Assembly: GCA_947627745.1 (NCBI GenBank)
Contig: CANQXH010000002.1
Location: 1-63,191 of the forward strand
Direction: 5' to 3'
DNA: 63,191 nt
Source of the DNA: an uncultured Oscillospiraceae bacterium
Lineage (GTDB): Bacteria > Bacillota > Clostridia > Oscillospirales > Oscillospiraceae
The translations under genes were made by a program, and so were the position numbers. Within the stretch, counting starts at the first letter, position 1. Each line of letters begins with the position of its first letter. Shown one piece after another: positions 25,239 through 33,284 of this stretch. The notes beneath the pieces are model-generated. The model did no database searches. It saw only the letters and a program-made list of their open reading frames with translations, and was not told the DNA's origin.

Positions 25239-26216
25239 GTGAAGAAAACCGCTTTTTTGGAAAAAACAAAAACCGTCCTTTCTGATTTCGGACGCCGGGC
25301 GGGGGATTCCCTCCGGAAACTCGGCAAGCTGATCAAGGTCAAGGAGCTAAAAAAGTTCCGCTTGCGGAATCTGCTGGTCCTGACGTTGGCGGGGGCTATC
25401 AACGCCGTGGGCGTGGTGATGTTTCTGGCGCCCGTGAACCTCTACGACTCCGGCATTTCCGGCACCTCGATGCTCCTCTGGCAACTGACCCCGCCGGAAT
25501 ACACCCTGTCGCTGTTCCTCCTGCTGCTGAACATTCCGCTGTTCATTTTCGGCATGAAAAAGCAGGGGCTGCTGTTCACCCTTTACTCTCTGTGGGCGGT
25601 GGCGGTATACTCCCTGGCGTCCTACCTTATTACCAATGTGCTGCCGGTGGATGTCTCCACCGCCTCCCCCTTTGCCGGGCAGGATCTGCTGCTGTGCGCC
25701 ATCTTTGGCGGCCTGATCTCCGGTGCGGGCAGCGGCCTTACCATTCGGTTCGGCGGGGCCATCGACGGCATGGAGGTGCTGGCGGTGATCTTCGCCAAGG
25801 GCCTGGGTCTTACCGTGGGGACCTTCGTGATGATCTACAATGTGTTCCTTTATTTGACCATCGGCGTTGTGTTTTCCAGCTGGATTCTGCCATTGTACTC
25901 CATTATCACCTACACGGTGGGGAACAAGACGGTGGACTTTATCGTAGAGGGCTGGGACAAGGCCAAATCGGTGATGATCGTCACCACCCGCCAGGAGGAG
26001 ATCTGCAAGGCCATCTCGGAGGAGTTTGGCCGGGGCATTACCCAAATCAACGCCCGGGGGTACTACTCCCGGGAGGACAAGTGCGTGATCTACTTTGTGG
26101 TGAACCGGTTCCAGATCCCCAAGCTCAAGAGCCTGGTGATGGAGATCGACCGGCGGGCGTTCATCACGGTTTCGGAGATCTCCGACGTGATGGGCACCAG
26201 CGTCAAACAGCGATAA
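25239..26216 (+). CDS. YitT family membrane protein (DUF161 + DUF2179)
   Basis: 325 aa. A basic N-terminal tail (1-45) precedes five to six membrane spans of the YitT_membrane domain and a C-terminal cytosolic DUF2179 domain (about 240-320), with an ACT-like fold. GTG start at 25239 is set by TAGGAGG, which overlaps the gpsA stop. The function of YitT proteins is unresolved; they are widespread in Firmicutes. A clear terminator follows. Confidence 0.88.
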   Translation: MKKTAFLEKTKTVLSDFGRRAGDSLRKLGKLIKVKELKKFRLRNLLVLTLAGAINAVGVVMFLAPVNLYDSGISGTSMLLWQLTPPEYTLSLFLLLLNIPLFIFGMKKQGLLFTLYSLWAVAVYSLASYLITNVLPVDVSTASPFAGQDLLLCAIFGGLISGAGSGLTIRFGGAIDGMEVLAVIFAKGLGLTVGTFVMIYNVFLYLTIGVVFSSWILPLYSIITYTVGNKTVDFIVEGWDKAKSVMIVTTRQEEICKAISEEFGRGITQINARGYYSREDKCVIYFVVNRFQIPKLKSLVMEIDRRAFITVSEISDVMGTSVKQR

Positions 26217-26220
26217 GAAG

Positions 26221-26246
26221 CGGGAGGCGGGCAGCCTCCCGTTTTT
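26221..26246 (+). terminator. Terminator of the der-plsY-gpsA-yitT operon
   Basis: CGGGAGGC (26221-26228), loop GGGCA, GCCTCCCG (26234-26241), five T. Confidence 0.85.
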
Positions 26247-26252
26247 GCTGGC

Positions 26253-26280
26253 ACATATCCCTGCCCAGGCGCATAGGATA
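26253..26280 (+). promoter_or_regulatory. Possible sporulation (sigma-K/E-like) promoter
   Basis: AC (26253-26254), 17-nt spacer, CATAGGATA (26272-26280), matching the Bacillus sigma-K pattern AC-N16/17-CATANNNTA. No SigA-like promoter is evident between the terminator and the first small gene. Confidence 0.45.
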
Positions 26281-26309
26281 GGAGCAGAATGGAAAGAGGA
26301 GGCGTTCCG

Positions 26310-26546
26310 ATGAAAGACGGGAACCAGGGGCCGACTCTGGAGGATGCCAAGAGGCTTGCCCGGAGCGGTGAGGCGCAGAAGCTCCTTGCGTTGCTCCAGC
26401 AGGGAGACCCGGAGGGCCTGCGCCAGGTCATGGAGCAGGCGGAACGGGGCAATTTCCAGCAGGCCAGTCAGATCCTATCCGGGCTGATGGCGTCCCCGGA
26501 GGCGAAGGCGCTGGCGGAAAAGCTGCGGAGGGGATCCAATGGATGA
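26310..26546 (+). CDS. Small helical protein of unknown function (gene 1 of 3)
   Basis: 78 aa, no recognised family. Start 26310 is supported by AGAGGAGG (26295-26302); an ATG 21 nt earlier lacks an RBS. The sequence is amphipathic helix throughout (LARSGEAQKLLALLQQGDP... LAEKLRRG), rich in Ala, Gln and Glu, no signal or TM. It overlaps the next gene by 8 nt. The cluster sits behind a sporulation-like promoter and ahead of a bidirectional terminator. Confidence 0.7.
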   Translation: MKDGNQGPTLEDAKRLARSGEAQKLLALLQQGDPEGLRQVMEQAERGNFQQASQILSGLMASPEAKALAEKLRRGSNG

Positions 26547-26916
26547 TCTGGAAAAGCAGTTGGGCGCGGTCCTGAAGGATCCGCAGATGATGGGACAGCT
26601 GATGGCCATGGCCCAGAGCCTGCAATCCCAGATGGGGGAGGGCAACAGTCCGTCCCCACCCCCGTCCCAGCCCGCCAAGAGCCCGCCCCCGTCCCAACAG
26701 CCGGTTCCCGATCTTCCGGATCTGGGCATGCTGCAAAAAATGGCGGGTCTGTTCCGGGGCGGGAGCATCGATCAGGAGCAGCAGGCGCTTTTAAAGGCGC
26801 TGCGCCCCTTTCTGAGCCAGGGCCGGCTGGAAAAGCTGGAGCGGGCCATGCGGGCGGCAAAAATGGCGCAGATGGCCTCCGCCGGAGGCCAGGGCCTGCT
26901 GCCCAGAGGGAGGTGA
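26539..26916 (+). CDS. Small Pro-rich helical protein of unknown function (gene 2 of 3)
   Basis: 125 aa, not recognised. An N-terminal helix containing DPQMMGQLMAMAQSL is followed by a Pro/Ser/Gln-rich linker (about 35-58) and a second helical region (60-125). Composition resembles gene 1 (short Ala/Met/Gln helices), so the two may be diverged relatives. It overlaps gene 1 by 8 nt; the RBS for gene 3 (GGGAGG, GAGGAG) lies within its end. Confidence 0.7.
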   Translation: MDDLEKQLGAVLKDPQMMGQLMAMAQSLQSQMGEGNSPSPPPSQPAKSPPPSQQPVPDLPDLGMLQKMAGLFRGGSIDQEQQALLKALRPFLSQGRLEKLERAMRAAKMAQMASAGGQGLLPRGR

Positions 26917-26921
26917 GGAGG

Positions 26922-27320
26922 ATGTACAACCGCTATCTTCCCCAGCCTGATGGCTCCTACCGCCGGCAGCGGGTCCAGGAGCCGGTGATCCCCGCAGCCC
27001 CGCCGCCCCAGCAGACTGCCCGGGAAGGGGACGCACCTGCGCCCCAGCCGGACCGGGAGGCTCATGACCGGCGGGAAACCGCCGCACCTTCCCAGGAGCG
27101 GCCCACGGCCCGGAGCCAGCCGCCGCAGCGGGAGCAGCAGAACCAGACTCCCCGCCGTCCGGCTTCCCAGAGTGTAGACGGCTTTCTTCGCCAGCTTTTG
27201 CCGGCGGATTTCGACACGGGAGATTTAATGGTGGTCCTGCTTCTGCTGCTCATTGCCGGAGACAACCCGGACCAGCGGGGAAATGCTTTGATGACCCTTC
27301 TGCTCTATTTGATGATGTAA
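26922..27320 (+). CDS. Small Pro/Gln-rich protein with hydrophobic C-terminus (gene 3 of 3)
   Basis: 132 aa. Residues 1-85 are hydrophilic, rich in Pro, Gln and Arg; the last 45 residues form a hydrophobic, probably membrane-inserted tail (DLMVVLLLLLIAGDN, then LMTLLLYLMM). Such tails recur in uncharacterised small proteins of Clostridia. ATG 26922 is chosen over the GTG 9 nt upstream because the GAGGAG RBS precedes it. Together with genes 1 and 2 it looks like a small complex anchored by this member. Confidence 0.7.
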   Translation: MYNRYLPQPDGSYRRQRVQEPVIPAAPPPQQTAREGDAPAPQPDREAHDRRETAAPSQERPTARSQPPQREQQNQTPRRPASQSVDGFLRQLLPADFDTGDLMVVLLLLLIAGDNPDQRGNALMTLLLYLMM

Positions 27321-27366
27321 AAGCGCCTCCGGCGTGGGAAGAAATTCCCGCACCGGAGGCGCTTTG
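27320..27366. terminator. Bidirectional terminator
   Basis: AAAGCGCCTCCGG (27320-27332) pairs with CCGGAGGCGCTTT (27353-27365), extended by an inner GGGAA/TTCCC stem. A- and T-rich flanks serve both the small-gene cluster and the minus-strand M23 gene. Confidence 0.85.
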
Positions 27367-28680
27367 TTAAGTAATGTAGGGCATGGGGTTGACATACTCC
27401 CCATCCACCATGATGCCGAAGTGGAGGTGCGGGCCGGTGACGCCGCCGGTGGCGCCGGAGTAGCCGATGATCTGCCCGGCGGTGACGTACTCGCCCATGG
27501 ACACGATATAGTAGGAAAGGTGCATATACACGGAGCGGTAGCCGTTTCCATGCTCCAGCATGACGTAGTTCCCGGCGCCGCCCTCCTCATAGTCGGTGTA
27601 ATACACCAGTCCGCTGCGGCTGGCGTATACTGGAGTGCCGATGGGGGCGTCCAGATCCACGCCGTAGTGCATCCGGGCGTCGCCATAGACCGGATGGGCG
27701 TCCCGCCAGCCAAAGGTGTCGTTTACGGCGGCGACAAAGGGCAGGGGATAGAGCCAGTCCCCGCCGCCGACGTAGCCGGCGCTGCCTGGGTCGTCTCCGG
27801 AATTTCCCTCGTTATCCGAATCCCCCGGATCCTCGCTCTGCCCGGATTGATTGGGCGCGGAGGTCGCTTCGGTGGAGGGGGGCTGGGAGGTCGCCAGCCA
27901 CTCCAAAAAGGCGGCCTCGTCATAGGCGATCTTTAAATCCCGGAGCCGTTCGGAAACATCGTTTTCCCGGGCAACGCTCTCCTCCATGTACCGGCGGTAT
28001 TCCTCTCCCTGGGCCTGCATTTGCAGCAGCAGGGCGTCGGCCTCCACCCGTTTGTCGGCCAGCGTGGTCTGGGTAGCGGTGAGCTGGACCCGAACCGTCT
28101 GCAAATTCTCCCGTTCTTCCTCCAGCTCGGCACGGGAGGCGTCCACCTGTTCCGCCGCTTCCCGGAGGACCTCCAGACGCCGCTGATCCGCGGCGGCGAT
28201 CTCCTCGATCATGTTCAGCCGGTCCAGAAAGTCCGAAAAGCTGTTGGCCTTGAACAGCACCGACCAGTAGGACAGGGTCCCGTTTTCCTCCATGGCCCGG
28301 ATCCGCTCCCGGTTCTTTTCGTTGAGCTCCTCCAGACGGGCCTCGGCCTCCTCCAGCTCCGCCTCCTTGTCCGCGATCAGCACCGCATAGGCGGCAAGCT
28401 GCTGGTTGATGTTATCGATTTCGCTGTTGAGCAGAAAGATCTGCTGGTCGATCCGGTTTTTCTGCTCGACAATATCCTGCATACCCGCTAAATTGTCGGA
28501 CATCTGCTGTTCCAGAGCGGCCATTTCCTCCCCAATCGCCTGCTGCTCCTCTTCCAGGGCATTGATTTGTTCCCGAATCTCTCCGGAGGTCTGGGCGTGG
28601 GCCAGCGGCGCGGTGGGGCAAAGGGTAAAAACCATGACGGCGGCGAGAGCCAGCGCGATCATGGCCTTTTGATGCTTCAC
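27367..28680 (-). CDS. Secreted M23 peptidase with PcsB/EnvC-like coiled coil
   Basis: 437-aa exported cell-wall hydrolase. Signal peptide at about 1-30 (after a basic VKHQK), then a long coiled coil (about 30-245), a Ser/Pro/Asp-rich linker (250-300) and a C-terminal M23 LytM domain. Zinc ligands are visible: H338 and D342 (HYGVDLD), H418/H420 (HLHFG). GTG start at 28680 follows AAAAGGAGGGG. The coiled coil suggests activity gated by an FtsEX-like complex, as for PcsB; that partner is not in the window. Confidence 0.9.
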   Translation of the reverse strand: MKHQKAMIALALAAVMVFTLCPTAPLAHAQTSGEIREQINALEEEQQAIGEEMAALEQQMSDNLAGMQDIVEQKNRIDQQIFLLNSEIDNINQQLAAYAVLIADKEAELEEAEARLEELNEKNRERIRAMEENGTLSYWSVLFKANSFSDFLDRLNMIEEIAAADQRRLEVLREAAEQVDASRAELEEERENLQTVRVQLTATQTTLADKRVEADALLLQMQAQGEEYRRYMEESVARENDVSERLRDLKIAYDEAAFLEWLATSQPPSTEATSAPNQSGQSEDPGDSDNEGNSGDDPGSAGYVGGGDWLYPLPFVAAVNDTFGWRDAHPVYGDARMHYGVDLDAPIGTPVYASRSGLVYYTDYEEGGAGNYVMLEHGNGYRSVYMHLSYYIVSMGEYVTAGQIIGYSGATGGVTGPHLHFGIMVDGEYVNPMPYIT

Positions 28681-28712
28681 AGAAACCCCTCCTTTTGGAA
28701 GTGATCGGTTTA

Positions 28713-28741
28713 ATTGTAACACTTTGTAACCGCCTTGTCAA
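28713..28741 (-). promoter_or_regulatory. SigA promoter of the M23 peptidase gene
   Basis: Minus strand: TTGACA (28741-28736), 17-nt spacer, TACAAT (28718-28713). Confidence 0.85.
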
Positions 28742-28790
28742 GCAAAAGGGAAAAAGAGCTGTAAACATATTGTGAACCCCAGAATTCCCC

Positions 28791-28819
28791 TTGACAAATC
28801 GCTCGACAGGTAGTAGACT
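28791..28819 (+). promoter_or_regulatory. SigA promoter of the BlaI-type regulator
   Basis: TTGACA (28791-28796), 17-nt spacer, TAGACT (28814-28819), with the -10 inside an inverted repeat. Confidence 0.8.
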
Positions 28820-28847
28820 AGGGATGAAAGTCTACTGAAAGTAGACA
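28812..28847 (+). promoter_or_regulatory. Operator for the BlaI/MecI-type regulator
   Basis: AGTAGACT (28812-28819) and its complement AGTCTACT (28829-28836), followed by a third half-site GTAGAC (28841-28846). The dyad overlaps the -10 and start site, indicating autorepression. Confidence 0.75.
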
Positions 28848-28863
28848 GAAAGGGGGAGGCCCT

Positions 28864-29223
28864 ATGGAACCCATGCGGCTGGGCGCCGTCGAGTCCCGGT
28901 TTGCGGATATGATTTGGAACGGGGAGCCGGTTTCCACCTCCGCCCTGGTAGCCCAGGCGGAAAAGACCCTCTCCTGGAAGCGCACCACGACCTACACGGT
29001 CCTCAAGCGGCTGTGCCAGCGGGGAATATTCCAGAACCAGGGGGGCACGGTGACCAGCCTGATCTCCCGGGAGGAGTTTTACGCCCGGCAGAGCGAGCGG
29101 TTTGTGGACGAGACCTTTCAGGGCTCGCTGCCGGCTTTTATGGCGGCTTTCGTCTCCCGCAAGCGGCTGACTGCGGAGGAGATCGACGCTTTGGACGCGA
29201 TGATCCAAAACATGCGGGCGTAA
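28864..29223 (+). CDS. BlaI/MecI family transcriptional repressor
   Basis: 119-aa winged-helix repressor: the N-terminal HTH includes KRTTTYTVLKRL, the recognition-helix pattern of the family, and the C-terminal helices are the dimerisation part. Relatives are inactivated by an M56 BlaR1-type membrane protease; no such gene is next to it. It has its own promoter with an operator over the -10. Whether it also controls the sortase gene 116 nt downstream is open: no terminator is visible between them. Confidence 0.88.
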   Translation: MEPMRLGAVESRFADMIWNGEPVSTSALVAQAEKTLSWKRTTTYTVLKRLCQRGIFQNQGGTVTSLISREEFYARQSERFVDETFQGSLPAFMAAFVSRKRLTAEEIDALDAMIQNMRA

Positions 29224-29339
29224 GTTTTCTTCCGCGCCTTCCCCAGCGACCGGAGGATGGCCGCGGAGAGGCCCGCCCGTTCTGAAAACACCTGACTGCC
29301 TGTATCGCAACCCTTATTAAAAAAAGAGGAGGGATTCCT

Positions 29340-30659
29340 ATGAAGAATCTCACGCTTCGTATTCTTGCTTTTGTTCTGGCGGCGCTCCTGCTGACAGGCT
29401 GCGTTCAAAATCCCACGCCTACGTCCGCGCCGCCCACCAGCGCCACCGCCGCGCCCACCCAAGCCGAACCGACCGAGAGCAGGCCAACCGGCATGACCGT
29501 GGGGCCGGATTTCCAGGTGATTCGGGAGCCGGAGGAGATTCGCATCTATCCCTTTACCGATCAGGAGCTCCAGTCCGCCCGGGAGGCGGCAATGAGCCAG
29601 GTGGAGCTTCTAAAGACGGAGCCGGGGGTACTGTCCTTCCAAGTGGAGCTTTTGGCTTTTGACCCCATCTCCACCGATGTGGCGGTGCGGCAGCAGATCG
29701 CCACCGGCTGGTATCCCGACTGGACGGAGGATGATTTTTATATTCGCCACTGCGTTTTTACCCTTTTACGCACCGTAACCTATGACCACAGCGTCACCGA
29801 TCAGGCCGATGCCGAGTGGGACCCGGTGATCATCCACTTATTCCGCGCGGACGTGAATCAGCCTTGGCAGGTGGGCGGAGTCGGTTCCACGGATTCTCCC
29901 TATCCCGCCAGGCTGCGGAATGCCTCCGGCCTGCCGGTGGAGGGGGAGGTGCTGGCGTCCTATGACCTGGGCGGGGGAGAATATATCGTCTATGTCAAGG
30001 GCTCGGACGGCGCCGCCTTCTGCCAGCGGCTTACCGGCGTCATCGCTCAGGAGCTGCAGGAGATGTACCGCCAGAACGAAGACCTGGTCGGATGGCTGAG
30101 CTTCCCGGACAGCGAGGATATCATCATCGATTATCCGGTGATGCACCATCCCGAGGAGAAGGATTACTATCTCCACGCCAACTTCCAGAAGGAATACAGC
30201 GATCACGGCACGTTGTACATCAAGGAGGACTGCGACGTCTTTGAGCCTACGGACAACGTGGTGATCTACGGCCACAATATGCGGGACGGCTCCATGTTCG
30301 CCGGACTTCTCCAATACCGGAGCAAGGATTTTTGGGAAGAGAACCAGACCTTTGTGTTCCAGACCCTGACGGAGAAATACGAGTATCAGATCATCGCCGT
30401 GTTCCTTACCTCCGGCTACTATGGGATCGGCTATCCCTTCCATATGTTTGTCCGGGCGGAGAGCGCGGCGGACTTTAACCAATTCGTGGCGGATATCAAG
30501 GACATGGCCCTTTACGAAACCGGCGTCTCCGCCCAGTATGGCGACAAGCTCATCACCCTGTCCACCTGCGAGTATTCTCAGGAAAACGGCCGTCTGGTGG
30601 TGGTAGCCAAGCGGACAGATCCGGTGGATACCCCCAGCACGATTCCCCAGGAACCGTAA
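29340..30659 (+). CDS. Class B-like sortase with predicted lipoprotein anchor
   Basis: 439 aa. The N-terminus is a lipoprotein signal (LLTGC, C21), followed by a Thr/Pro/Ala linker (to about 52), an unrecognised domain (about 53-225) and a C-terminal class B sortase domain. Catalytic residues: H312 (YGHNM), C410 (TLSTC) and R418 (GRLVVVAKR). Sortases usually have an uncleaved TM anchor, so a lipid anchor is unusual. It could attach proteins such as the PPKTG protein at 42354-44765. RBS AGAGGAGGG. Confidence 0.85.
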   Translation: MKNLTLRILAFVLAALLLTGCVQNPTPTSAPPTSATAAPTQAEPTESRPTGMTVGPDFQVIREPEEIRIYPFTDQELQSAREAAMSQVELLKTEPGVLSFQVELLAFDPISTDVAVRQQIATGWYPDWTEDDFYIRHCVFTLLRTVTYDHSVTDQADAEWDPVIIHLFRADVNQPWQVGGVGSTDSPYPARLRNASGLPVEGEVLASYDLGGGEYIVYVKGSDGAAFCQRLTGVIAQELQEMYRQNEDLVGWLSFPDSEDIIIDYPVMHHPEEKDYYLHANFQKEYSDHGTLYIKEDCDVFEPTDNVVIYGHNMRDGSMFAGLLQYRSKDFWEENQTFVFQTLTEKYEYQIIAVFLTSGYYGIGYPFHMFVRAESAADFNQFVADIKDMALYETGVSAQYGDKLITLSTCEYSQENGRLVVVAKRTDPVDTPSTIPQEP

Positions 30660-30678
30660 AACGCCTAAACGAAACCTT

Positions 30679-30724
30679 CCCCGGCGGCAGCGCCCAGCCT
30701 TTTGGCCGGGCGCTGCCGCCGGGG
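30679..30724. terminator. Bidirectional 17-bp terminator
   Basis: CCCCGGCGGCAGCGCCC (30679-30695) pairs perfectly with 30708-30724. It separates the sortase gene from the convergent sirtuin gene. Confidence 0.75.
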
Positions 30725-30735
30725 TTCTGTGTACA

Positions 30736-31449
30736 TCAAAGCTGGCTGAAAACCTTTCCCAGGCTCTCATGGAGTACCAGATTCGCCTGGCTGTCATAGG
30801 GGGTGGCGTCCCGGTTGATGAGGACCAGACGGTTGCCCCGGTAGTATTGCAGCAGCCCCGCCGCCGGGTACACCGTCAGGCTGGTACCGGCCACGATCAG
30901 CATATCCGCCCGGCGGATGGCCGCGATGCTCTTTTCCAGGGTGCCGTAGTCCAGTTGCTCCTCGTAGAGGACCACGTCGGGCTTGACGATGCCGCCGCAG
31001 TCGCACCTGGGAACGTCCTGGCTGTCCCGGATGAACTCGGCGGGGTAGAATTTCCCGCATTTGACGCAGTAGTTGCGCAGCACGCTGCCGTGAAGCTCAT
31101 AGACGTTCTTGGAGCCGGCCTTCTGGTGCAGACCGTCGATATTCTGGGTCACCACCGCCAGGAGCTTGCCCTCCCGCTCCCACTGGGCCAGCTTCAGGTG
31201 AGTCACATTGGGGGAAAAGCCCAGGGGCAGCATCTTTTCCCGGTAGAAGCGGTAAAAATACGCTGGCCTCCGCTGGAAAAAGCTGTGGCTGATGATGGCC
31301 TCCGGGGGATATTCAAATTTCTGATTGTATAACCCGTCTACGCTCCGAAAGTCCGGGATGCCGGACTCGGTGCTGACCCCCGCCCCGCCGAAAAAGACGA
31401 TTCGATTACTCTCCTTGATCCACTGTTTCAGCGTTTCCAGATTTTCCAT
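30736..31449 (-). CDS. Sir2-family NAD-dependent protein deacylase
   Basis: 237-aa sirtuin. NAD-binding GAGVSTESGIPDFR is at about 22-35, TQNIDGLH follows, the catalytic His is in ELHGS, and the zinc site is CVKCG ... CDCGG. The start is set by GGAGGAGG, 3 nt upstream of the ATG. The first 44 nt lie inside the trmD reading frame, so it is the last gene of the SRP/ribosome operon and translationally coupled to trmD. Targets are unknown. Confidence 0.95.
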   Translation of the reverse strand: MENLETLKQWIKESNRIVFFGGAGVSTESGIPDFRSVDGLYNQKFEYPPEAIISHSFFQRRPAYFYRFYREKMLPLGFSPNVTHLKLAQWEREGKLLAVVTQNIDGLHQKAGSKNVYELHGSVLRNYCVKCGKFYPAEFIRDSQDVPRCDCGGIVKPDVVLYEEQLDYGTLEKSIAAIRRADMLIVAGTSLTVYPAAGLLQYYRGNRLVLINRDATPYDSQANLVLHESLGKVFSQL

Positions 31450-32182
31450 ATTCCTCCTCCATTTCCCGCAGCAGCTTTTGATCCTCCTTGCCGCTGAGAT
31501 CCAATCGTTCGTACATATCGGGCCGCCGGACCTGGGTCCGGCGGAGAGACTCCTTCCGCCGCCAGCGGGCCACTTTGGCGTGGTCCCCAGAGAGCAGGAT
31601 CTGTGGGACCGCCCGGCCGTGCCAAATCGCCGGGCGGGTGTACTGGGGATATTCCAGGAGCCCGGCGTAGTGGCTTTCCTCCTGGAAGCATTCCGGGTCC
31701 GACAGGACCCCGGGTACCATGCGGCACACCGCGTCCGCCACTGCCATGGCGGCGATTTCCCCGCCGGTCAGGACAAAATCCCCCAGGGAGATCTCCTCGT
31801 CCACGCACTCGTCGATAAACCGCTGATCGATGCCCTCATAGTGGCCGCAGACCAGCGCCAGATTGTTCAGCTTGCTCAGCCGGATGGCGTCGGCCTGGGT
31901 GAAGGTGTGGCCGCAGGGGGAGAGGTACACCGTATGGACCGGCCCGCCGGCCTCGTCGCACACCGCCTCCCAGCAGCGGTACAGGGGATCGGCCTGCATA
32001 ATGGCCCCCCGGCCGCCGCCGTAGGGATAGTCGTCCACCTGCATCTGGCGGCTGGCGGTGTAGTCCCGGATCTGCCAGGTCTCGATCCGCAGAATGCCCC
32101 GCTCCTGGGCCCGCCCGATGATGCTGTCCGCCAGCACGTCGGCTACCGAGTCGGGGAAAAGGGTCAAAATGTCAATCCGCAT
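31406..32182 (-). CDS. trmD: tRNA (guanine37-N1)-methyltransferase TrmD
   Basis: SPOUT-family, knotted methyltransferase for m1G37. Motifs DYPYGGGRGAIM, LSPCGHTFTQ and CGHYEGID form the SAM knot and guanine pocket. 258 aa; the C-terminal 15 residues (GKSGNAETVDQGE end) exceed the usual length and encode the overlap with the sirtuin gene. It overlaps rimM by 11 nt upstream. Standard rimM-trmD order. Confidence 0.97.
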   Translation of the reverse strand: MRIDILTLFPDSVADVLADSIIGRAQERGILRIETWQIRDYTASRQMQVDDYPYGGGRGAIMQADPLYRCWEAVCDEAGGPVHTVYLSPCGHTFTQADAIRLSKLNNLALVCGHYEGIDQRFIDECVDEEISLGDFVLTGGEIAAMAVADAVCRMVPGVLSDPECFQEESHYAGLLEYPQYTRPAIWHGRAVPQILLSGDHAKVARWRRKESLRRTQVRRPDMYERLDLSGKEDQKLLREMEEEYGKSGNAETVDQGE

Positions 32183-32663
32183 GGTCTTCCATCCCTTCGA
32201 TCAGCCGGACTTCCATCCGGTTGCCCTCCACGTCGGTAGACAGCACAAACGCCTTCACGGCCGGGATCAGATAGCGCTTTTCCCCCCGGACGGCATAGAC
32301 CTTGTTGCCGGGGTAGTCCAGCACCTCCTCCAAAACGCCGATCCTGGTTCCGGCGGCGTAGACCTCCATGCCGGTCAGTTCCGCCACGAACACATCCTCC
32401 TGGGAGGCGTCGGCCCGGTAGACCTCCACCGTTTTGCCCCGGAGGGCCTGGGCGGCCTCCACGGTGTCCACGCCCTTGAGCTTTAGCAGGTCGCAGGTTT
32501 TCTGCACCCGGCATTTTTCCACGGCGTATTCCGCTCCGCCCACCCGGACCCGAGAGAAAGCGGTGAGAAATTCCGGCCCGTCGGCCCAGGGCAGGACCTT
32601 GACCTCCCCACGGATGCCGTGGACGGAGACGATCTGCCCGGCCTCCAAAAATTCCACCTTCAT
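32172..32663 (-). CDS. rimM: 16S rRNA processing protein RimM
   Basis: 163-aa 30S maturation factor. N-terminal RimM domain (GQIVSVHGIRGEVKV, about 9-23) and C-terminal PRC-barrel domain with YLIPAVKAFVLSTD. It acts on uS19 in the 30S head. It sits between khpA and trmD and overlaps trmD, the usual Firmicutes layout. Confidence 0.95.
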   Translation of the reverse strand: MKVEFLEAGQIVSVHGIRGEVKVLPWADGPEFLTAFSRVRVGGAEYAVEKCRVQKTCDLLKLKGVDTVEAAQALRGKTVEVYRADASQEDVFVAELTGMEVYAAGTRIGVLEEVLDYPGNKVYAVRGEKRYLIPAVKAFVLSTDVEGNRMEVRLIEGMEDHAD

Positions 32664-32719
32664 AGTAGTCTGCCCTCCGAAAGAGAAATGCGTGACGCAC
32701 CCGCGTCACGCATCATCCG

Positions 32720-32950
32720 TCAATCCATGATCTCTACCGTGACCTTTTCACCGGTGCGCTGGGCGACGGTCTTGACAATGGTTCGGATCTCCCGGGCGAT
32801 CCGGCCCTGACGGCCGATGACCTTGCCCATGTCTCCGGGAGCCACGCGCAGCTCCAGAACCGTTTCTCCGGCGTCCTTGGATTCGGTGACGGTGACCGCC
32901 TCTGGATCATCCACCAAGTTCTTTGCCAGGTACAGCAAGAGTTCTTTCAT
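32720..32950 (-). CDS. khpA: KH-domain RNA-binding protein KhpA
   Basis: 76 aa, a single type II KH domain with the GXXG loop in GKVIGRQGR (about residues 38-46). In Firmicutes it pairs with KhpB/Jag to bind RNA and affect cell elongation; khpB is not in the window. Its place between rpsP and rimM is conserved. RBS AAAGGAG. Confidence 0.94.
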   Translation of the reverse strand: MKELLLYLAKNLVDDPEAVTVTESKDAGETVLELRVAPGDMGKVIGRQGRIAREIRTIVKTVAQRTGEKVTVEIMD

Positions 32951-32971
32951 TCCGATTCTCCTTTGGGTTCC

Positions 32972-33211
32972 TTACAGTGCGCCGGCCTTCTTCAGCAGAC
33001 CACGGACGGTATCCGTAGGCTGCGCCCCGTTCTTGATCCAGGACTGGGCCTTCTCGGCGTCCACGGTGATGGTGGCCGGGTTGGTGAGGGGATCATAAGT
33101 GCCGATCTCCTCGATGCAGCGGCCATCCCTGGGCGCGCGGGAATCGGCGACCACGATGCGGTAGTAAGGCGTCTTCTTGGCGCCCATTCTTCTGAGCCGG
33201 ATCTTGACCAT
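32972..33211 (-). CDS. rpsP: 30S ribosomal protein bS16
   Basis: 79-aa protein, start [10 protein letters not shown] at 33211, the standard bS16 N-terminus (an in-frame start 18 nt upstream lies in the RBS region). [15 protein letters not shown] is diagnostic. Preceded by ffh, followed by khpA. Confidence 0.97.
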   Translation of the reverse strand: MVKIRLRRMGAKKTPYYRIVVADSRAPRDGRCIEEIGTYDPLTNPATITVDAEKAQSWIKNGAQPTDTVRGLLKKAGAL

Positions 33212-33284
33212 GAGTGTATTCACCTCCATAATTGTTCTCTATATCGCAAAGCAATTTGCTTTCAGCGAACCGAATTGCCGGGGC

